Position numbers and translations under genes: made by a program. The notes under the pieces were generated by a model. The model had not been told where the DNA came from. It was given only the letters and a program-made list of their open reading frames with translations, and searched no databases. Positions 59,649 to 64,000 of a stretch of DNA of 64,000 nucleotides are shown here, in pieces. Origin of the DNA: Clostridium sp. (GTDB lineage: Bacteria > Cyanobacteriota > Vampirovibrionia > Gastranaerophilales > Gastranaerophilaceae); contig JAHALR010000006.1 in NCBI GenBank assembly GCA_018362895.1, forward strand, positions 1-64,000. Reading direction: 5' to 3'. Position 1 is the stretch's first letter. The number at the start of each line of letters is the position of its first letter.

Positions 59649-62228
59649 ATGCAAACACCTGATGAAATGTTTCACCTTTTTATGGAAAATTGCAGAACAA
59701 TAGATCGATTACGTTCTTTGAAAATTTTACTGGATAAGGACGAAATTTTGGGGGAGATTAGATATGATCCTCCTTTTCAAAGAGAATTTTTGTGGAATAA
59801 AACAAAGAAGTCATATTTGATTGAAAGCGTAATATTAAATATGGATATTCCTCCGATAACACTATTCGAGGAAGACGACTGTTATGAAATTATTGATGGA
59901 CGTCAACGCTATCAGACTTTATTGGAATTTGTTAATAATGGATTTTCTTTGGATGCAAAAGGTCTTCCCGTTTTGAAATATTTGCATGGGAAATATTTTA
60001 GGGATTTTGATGAAAAATTTCAAAAAGCTTTTCTTAATGATGTGTATCTAAGAACACGAGAAATAGAGATTCTTCCTAATAAAAAGCTAAGTAAGACACA
60101 AAAGGATTTTATTAAAAAATCTTTTTTTAGAAGATATAATGCAGGTTTAAGTTGTTTAACCAGAGTTGAACTTGATAAAGCAAAGTATACTGATAATAAA
60201 ATTATCAACTATTTTAGAAATAATTTGAAAGGTAATGTTGAATTAATTGAAAAAATCCTTATGCTATTTAAGCCTAATTATTCTAAGAAGAATTTTGATG
60301 AAGCAGATAATATTGAAAGGATTTTGCAGGTATTCAGGTTTTTGTTTGTAATTGAGGATATTCCTATTAATAGCTTTTTTAAAAAAGAGAACAAGAATGA
60401 AATAATTGAATGTTATTTTTTTACAAAACAACAAAAACGTAATAATTGTAAAACAATATTTAACTCTTTTATTAAAAAAATAGAGCTTCTCAATCGTTTA
60501 AAGAGTATTTTGGACAGCAATAACATTGAATATAATATGATATTCTTTAATACAATCTATTGGGCAGTAACCGTTTCACAAAAAGAAGGAATAACTAATA
60601 AACAATTTGATTCAGATGCGTTTTTTATTGCATTCAAAAATTTTGCTAAAAAAAATATTGAACTATTTACTAAGCCTGATAAAGAAGTTTATTATATGGT
60701 TCGTATACGTGAGCTGTACAAGTTGACAGCAGGATTTTTTGAACAATATTTCAATATTAGTCTTAAAAAATATATTGAGTCTGAAAAAACACGAAATCCC
60801 CTATTGAACGCAATTTTGGATTTTACTTCTGAAAAAGCAAAGAATTTTAAATTTGACTTTAGAGAAATAACAAAGCATGTACCGGATTCTCTTCCTATCA
60901 TTGAAATACTTAATAAATTTGAACAGAATAATGTTCTTCTTTGTCCTCCTTATCAAAGAAAAGAAAAAATTACAAAAACTAAAAGTTCAAGAATTATAGA
61001 GTCGATATTATTGGGCTATACTATACCGCCTATATATGTATTAGTTCATGAAAATGGTATTTGGGAAATTGTTGATGGGCAGCAGAGATTGCTAACTATT
61101 ATAGGTTTTTGTGGAAAAACTTATATGGATGAAGCTGGCAGAGTTAAAATGTCAAAAAAACATAAATTTGCACTTCAAAATTTAGAAGTATTGAGAAGTT
61201 ATAATGGAGTTACGTTTGAAAACTTGAGTGAAAGAGATAAAAAGCGTATTTTAAACTTTGTTATTCCTGTTATTTTTATATATCAAAAAAATAATAAATT
61301 ATTTGAACCGCATAGTTTGTTCTTGAGACATAATAGTAAGCCTTATCCGATTTCGAATAACTCTTTTGAAATGTGGAATACAATTATGCCTGAAGATGTA
61401 TCTCTTTTTATAAGAAAATTATACAGTCAACATTACCAGTGGTTCTATATTGTTATGAAGAAAAATAATATACGCAAAAAGAATGAGCAGCTTTATACAA
61501 CTCTTATGTATTTGGAAGCAATGACTACAAATGAAATAAGGAAAGAGAATCCGTATATTAATTTTCGTAATAAACTGGATTCTATGCAGGTTGAGATTAA
61601 GAAACCTGCCAGAATTTCAAATTTCCTATACAATCTGTATTTTGCAACTGCTGAAGAAAAAGATGAAGTTAGTAAAAAAATAGAAAATTATATTTATAAG
61701 CTTAAACTCCTTTTAGAAAATAAAAGCTCTTTCAACGATTCATTTTTGCGAGATGAATTGGAGAAATTGATTTTAGTAAATGAAGGAAAAACTAGAAACA
61801 AGCAAACTATGATTATTCTTTGGTATCTAGTCTCTCCTCTTAAAAATGATGTAATTATTAATTATAATGAAGAGATAAAAAAATCAATCAAGAATATATT
61901 GCGTTTATTTATATTTAAGAAGGATAAACTAATAAGAAAAACAGATGTAAAACAAAGATTTAATAGTGCGATTGATGAGTATTGGGCAAATTTTGTTTCT
62001 TTAGATAACAATAATAAAAATGAGAGAGAGAAAAAGAACGATGAGCCTTTGATTAAAGGTAAAAAAGCAACAAAAAAGATTGTTCGAACTAATGTTGTCA
62101 ATAAACGTAAATCTGATATACAAAAAGAAAACGATAAAAATAAAACTGTTAACGATAATGGACCTAAAAATGTTGCAATAAACATTAATCTTTTTAATCA
62201 AGATACAACAATTGATTATGAAAATTAG
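59649..62228 (+). CDS. Tandem DUF262 protein (GmrSD/ParB-like nuclease family)
   Basis: 859 residues from ATG with GGAGAGG upstream (TTG at 59637 unlikely). Two DUF262 domains: the first has PPFQR (41-45) then DGRQR (83-87), the second PPYQR (433-437) then DGQQR (476-480), with nearly equal spacings, each followed by an RYNAGL- or RHN-type helix. No DUF1524 HNH domain is visible; the C-terminus (about 790-859) is Lys/Asn-rich. DUF262 proteins include type IV restriction and phosphorothioate-dependent defence enzymes. Visibly more AT-rich than its neighbours, with no partner gene; likely horizontally acquired. Function unproven. Confidence 0.85.
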   Translation: MQTPDEMFHLFMENCRTIDRLRSLKILLDKDEILGEIRYDPPFQREFLWNKTKKSYLIESVILNMDIPPITLFEEDDCYEIIDGRQRYQTLLEFVNNGFSLDAKGLPVLKYLHGKYFRDFDEKFQKAFLNDVYLRTREIEILPNKKLSKTQKDFIKKSFFRRYNAGLSCLTRVELDKAKYTDNKIINYFRNNLKGNVELIEKILMLFKPNYSKKNFDEADNIERILQVFRFLFVIEDIPINSFFKKENKNEIIECYFFTKQQKRNNCKTIFNSFIKKIELLNRLKSILDSNNIEYNMIFFNTIYWAVTVSQKEGITNKQFDSDAFFIAFKNFAKKNIELFTKPDKEVYYMVRIRELYKLTAGFFEQYFNISLKKYIESEKTRNPLLNAILDFTSEKAKNFKFDFREITKHVPDSLPIIEILNKFEQNNVLLCPPYQRKEKITKTKSSRIIESILLGYTIPPIYVLVHENGIWEIVDGQQRLLTIIGFCGKTYMDEAGRVKMSKKHKFALQNLEVLRSYNGVTFENLSERDKKRILNFVIPVIFIYQKNNKLFEPHSLFLRHNSKPYPISNNSFEMWNTIMPEDVSLFIRKLYSQHYQWFYIVMKKNNIRKKNEQLYTTLMYLEAMTTNEIRKENPYINFRNKLDSMQVEIKKPARISNFLYNLYFATAEEKDEVSKKIENYIYKLKLLLENKSSFNDSFLRDELEKLILVNEGKTRNKQTMIILWYLVSPLKNDVIINYNEEIKKSIKNILRLFIFKKDKLIRKTDVKQRFNSAIDEYWANFVSLDNNNKNEREKKNDEPLIKGKKATKKIVRTNVVNKRKSDIQKENDKNKTVNDNGPKNVAININLFNQDTTIDYEN

Positions 62229-62258
62229 AAGTAAATTGATTTTATTGAATATAAAAAA

Positions 62259-63428
62259 TTATTTTAAATAAAAATATTTATAACCGTCGTTGTATGTTTT
62301 AATTATATTATTTGCAAATCTTTTGCCGTTAGACCAATAAGCCATGTGCGAAGAAATTATGCTTGTTCTGCATTTAATTCCCGAGCCGTCATAGATGAAC
62401 CCTCCGTTTGGTATTGTGTCTTTGGTCATTTCTGATTCCAACAAATCTGTTATTGTTGGTTTTGAAGAAAGCGGCATCCCTATAAAATCATTTGCATAGT
62501 TGAGAACAATGAAGAAAATATCATGTTCAACTATATATTTTAAAGCAAGTTGAACAAGTATGTTTGAGGAAGTTCCTGTTTTTGCGGCAGAAGAATCAAA
62601 AGTAGTCAACGGTGTACCAAAAACTACGATACCTTTGACCGCTCCTTCCGGTGAGCAATACTTTTGTGTGTAACTGTCCAGTTTTGGAAATTCTTGTTTC
62701 AGGTATGCAATGTTTGGATTTGTTACAAATTCATCATTGTCTGTGTAGAATAAGATTTTGCTTTCTTTTAAGGCATCTAAACAGGTCGGTTTAAATTTAT
62801 GTTTTTGTATTACATTTGCAAAGTATCGCCCTACGTAGGAATTATCATTAGTATTTTTGATATTATTGATATCTATAACAGGCATTTTTTGAGTCAAATA
62901 CTGTGATGCAAGAAGACTGCCTGCACTGTATCCGTATAAAATTACTTCATTACTTTTTTCGTTTTCTGCTTTAACCATATCATTTAAATTGTTAAGAAGC
63001 GGTGTTGCATTAACAGGTTTGCTTATCCAGATTGCATCATGCAAAGTGTGAGAAAGCGTGGCTCTTCCAAACTGTGCAATTTTGGAACCGGCGTTTTTTA
63101 CATAAGCAAGAGCTTTATCTAATACTCTTAGATTTTCTTCTGTTTTGTCGGCCCAGAAAAATATAATCTCTTTTTCGCCGATTTTTTTCTCTCCATTTTT
63201 GAGGAGTTTCTTATACATTAACGGATCATTTTGGATTTTTGAAACCATATCATCATGAACATTACGAACTGATTCATCAAAAGCTTCTTTTGTTTCATAG
63301 GCTCCGTGAATATATATAATGTTGATTGATTTTGCATCAGGTTTTACAGGTAATGTATTTGTTTTTGCTTCACAAATATTTAATGATGATAAAAATATAA
63401 TAATTGTGATTATAAAACTTATTCTCAT
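62259..63428 (-). CDS. Secreted alpha/beta hydrolase-like protein
   Basis: 389 residues. Signal peptide MRISFIITIIIFLSSLNICEA; then IYIHGAYE (41-42 HG oxyanion loop), nucleophile elbow GYSAGS (Ser168), an acid candidate in the FYTDNDEFV segment, and a possible catalytic His in SSHMAYW near the C-terminus. Resembles lipase/esterase-like DUF families. AGAGG before the ATG. Convergent to the DUF262 gene. Confidence 0.75.
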   Translation of the reverse strand: MRISFIITIIIFLSSLNICEAKTNTLPVKPDAKSINIIYIHGAYETKEAFDESVRNVHDDMVSKIQNDPLMYKKLLKNGEKKIGEKEIIFFWADKTEENLRVLDKALAYVKNAGSKIAQFGRATLSHTLHDAIWISKPVNATPLLNNLNDMVKAENEKSNEVILYGYSAGSLLASQYLTQKMPVIDINNIKNTNDNSYVGRYFANVIQKHKFKPTCLDALKESKILFYTDNDEFVTNPNIAYLKQEFPKLDSYTQKYCSPEGAVKGIVVFGTPLTTFDSSAAKTGTSSNILVQLALKYIVEHDIFFIVLNYANDFIGMPLSSKPTITDLLESEMTKDTIPNGGFIYDGSGIKCRTSIISSHMAYWSNGKRFANNIIKTYNDGYKYFYLK

Positions 63429-63457
63429 ACTTACCTCTGTACTGTTACTATTAATAA

Positions 63458-64000
63458 CTATTTAATGTATGGTTTGAGCGTGTTGATAACCTTTTCAACT
63501 GCTTCATCTGGAGTAAGTGTCATAGTTTCGCCTGTTTCTCTGACTTTGAATTCAACAAGACCTTCATTAATAGTTTTTCCGACAGTTATTCTGAGCGGGA
63601 AACCTATCAAATCGGCATCTTTGAACTTAACGCCGGCACGTTCGTCACGGTCATCCAAAACAGCTTCAACTTTAGCTTTTAGAAGTTTTTCATAAAGCTC
63701 ATTGGCGACCTTCATTTGAAGCTCATCTTGTATATTTACCGGAACAATATCAACGTGATATGGCGCAATGGCAACAGGCCATTTGATTCCCCATTCATCG
63801 TGATGGCGTTCGACTGCTGCTGCGGCTGTTCTTGAGATTCCGATTCCATAACATCCCATGATGAATGGTTGTGTTTTTCCGTTTTCATCAAGATAAACTG
63901 CATTCATTGCTTTAGAATATTTTGTTCCGAGTTGGAAAATGTTTCCTACTTCGATACCTTTTGTTACGTACAAAGGTGCACCGCAATCAGGGCATTTTTC
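63458..64000 (-). CDS. proS: Prolyl-tRNA synthetase, C-terminal part (cut by window edge)
   Basis: The frame is open to base 64000, so the N-terminus lies beyond the window. The visible 180 residues start EKCPDCGAPLYVTKGIEVGNIFQLGTKYS (end of the editing region), followed by class II motif 3 (MGCYGIGISRTAAAAVE), the WGIKWPVAIAPYHVDIVPVN anticodon-binding domain and LDDRDERAGVKFKDADLIGFPLRI. Bacterial-type ProS with INS domain is implied. Confidence 0.96.
   Translation of the reverse strand, partial: EKCPDCGAPLYVTKGIEVGNIFQLGTKYSKAMNAVYLDENGKTQPFIMGCYGIGISRTAAAAVERHHDEWGIKWPVAIAPYHVDIVPVNIQDELQMKVANELYEKLLKAKVEAVLDDRDERAGVKFKDADLIGFPLRITVGKTINEGLVEFKVRETGETMTLTPDEAVEKVINTLKPYIK

Noticed and set aside
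1..64000. CRISPR array, tRNA or rRNA genes, insertion sequences, prophage
   Set aside because: No repeat-spacer pattern, tRNA T-loop signature in a cloverleaf, rRNA segment or transposase was found on reading both strands.

Overview
The window reads as chromosome of a low-GC, Gram-negative, flagellated bacterium. Outer-membrane biology is indicated by an LptB/LptF-type LPS exporter pair and peptidoglycan genes (murA, glmS, amiC-like amidase). Motility is indicated by flgB, flgC, fliE, fliJ, a FliK-like gene and a hook/rod gene. My best guess for the lineage is the non-photosynthetic cyanobacterial sister group (Vampirovibrionia/Melainabacteria, e.g. gut Gastranaerophilales). This is inference from the overall gene style; no single marker proves it. 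No rRNA, tRNA, CRISPR array, insertion sequence or prophage was seen.

Layout. 1-6.6 kb: two paralogous glycine-rich surface-type proteins (the first cut by the window edge, the second with a frameshift inside a prepilin-like leader) flank priA and a PC4-like gene. 6.7-17.2 kb: sugar-phosphate mutase, an orphan sugar ABC permease, a ThDP decarboxylase, gmk, a sensor kinase, rpmI-rplT, birA, an ACT/UPF0210 pair and a lineage-type hypothetical with a structured leader. 17.3-26 kb: amidase, lysS, rsgA-ispA-DUF212, a second sensor kinase, tgt and ndk. 26.3-31.4 kb: two related unknown membrane proteins, lptB-lptF/G, a phosphodiester glycosidase and speE. 31.6-41 kb: an XRE regulator, an OPA-type MFS transporter, an ArsB/NhaD-type transporter, then a three-gene operon of two related unknown membrane proteins and a GH13 enzyme. 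41.3-43.4 kb: flagellar fliJ, fliK-like and hook/rod genes. 43.4-53.4 kb: glmS with a tiny coupled gene, murA, cdd, several unknowns, a PHP protein, a HAD protein and infC with an AUU start. 53.5-57.1 kb: a LuxR-type response regulator and histidine kinase heading flgB-flgC-fliE. 57.4-64 kb: RNase P RNA, phosphate transport (PiT plus DUF47), a large protein with two DUF262 domains, a secreted alpha/beta hydrolase and the 3' part of proS.

How the genes connect. Two flagellar clusters lie about 10 kb apart, and the kinase/regulator pair in front of flgBC-fliE probably controls motility. LptB/LptF, MurA, GlmS and the amidase serve the envelope. PiT/DUF47 form a phosphate import unit. Several genes without a Shine-Dalgarno have a -10 box only 6-7 nt before the ATG, suggesting leaderless transcripts.

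The best candidates for undescribed biology are the tandem-DUF262 protein (59.6-62.2 kb, visibly more AT-rich than its neighbours), the membrane-protein/GH13 operon (34.9-41.0 kb) and the glycine-rich prepilin-like pair (0-6.6 kb).
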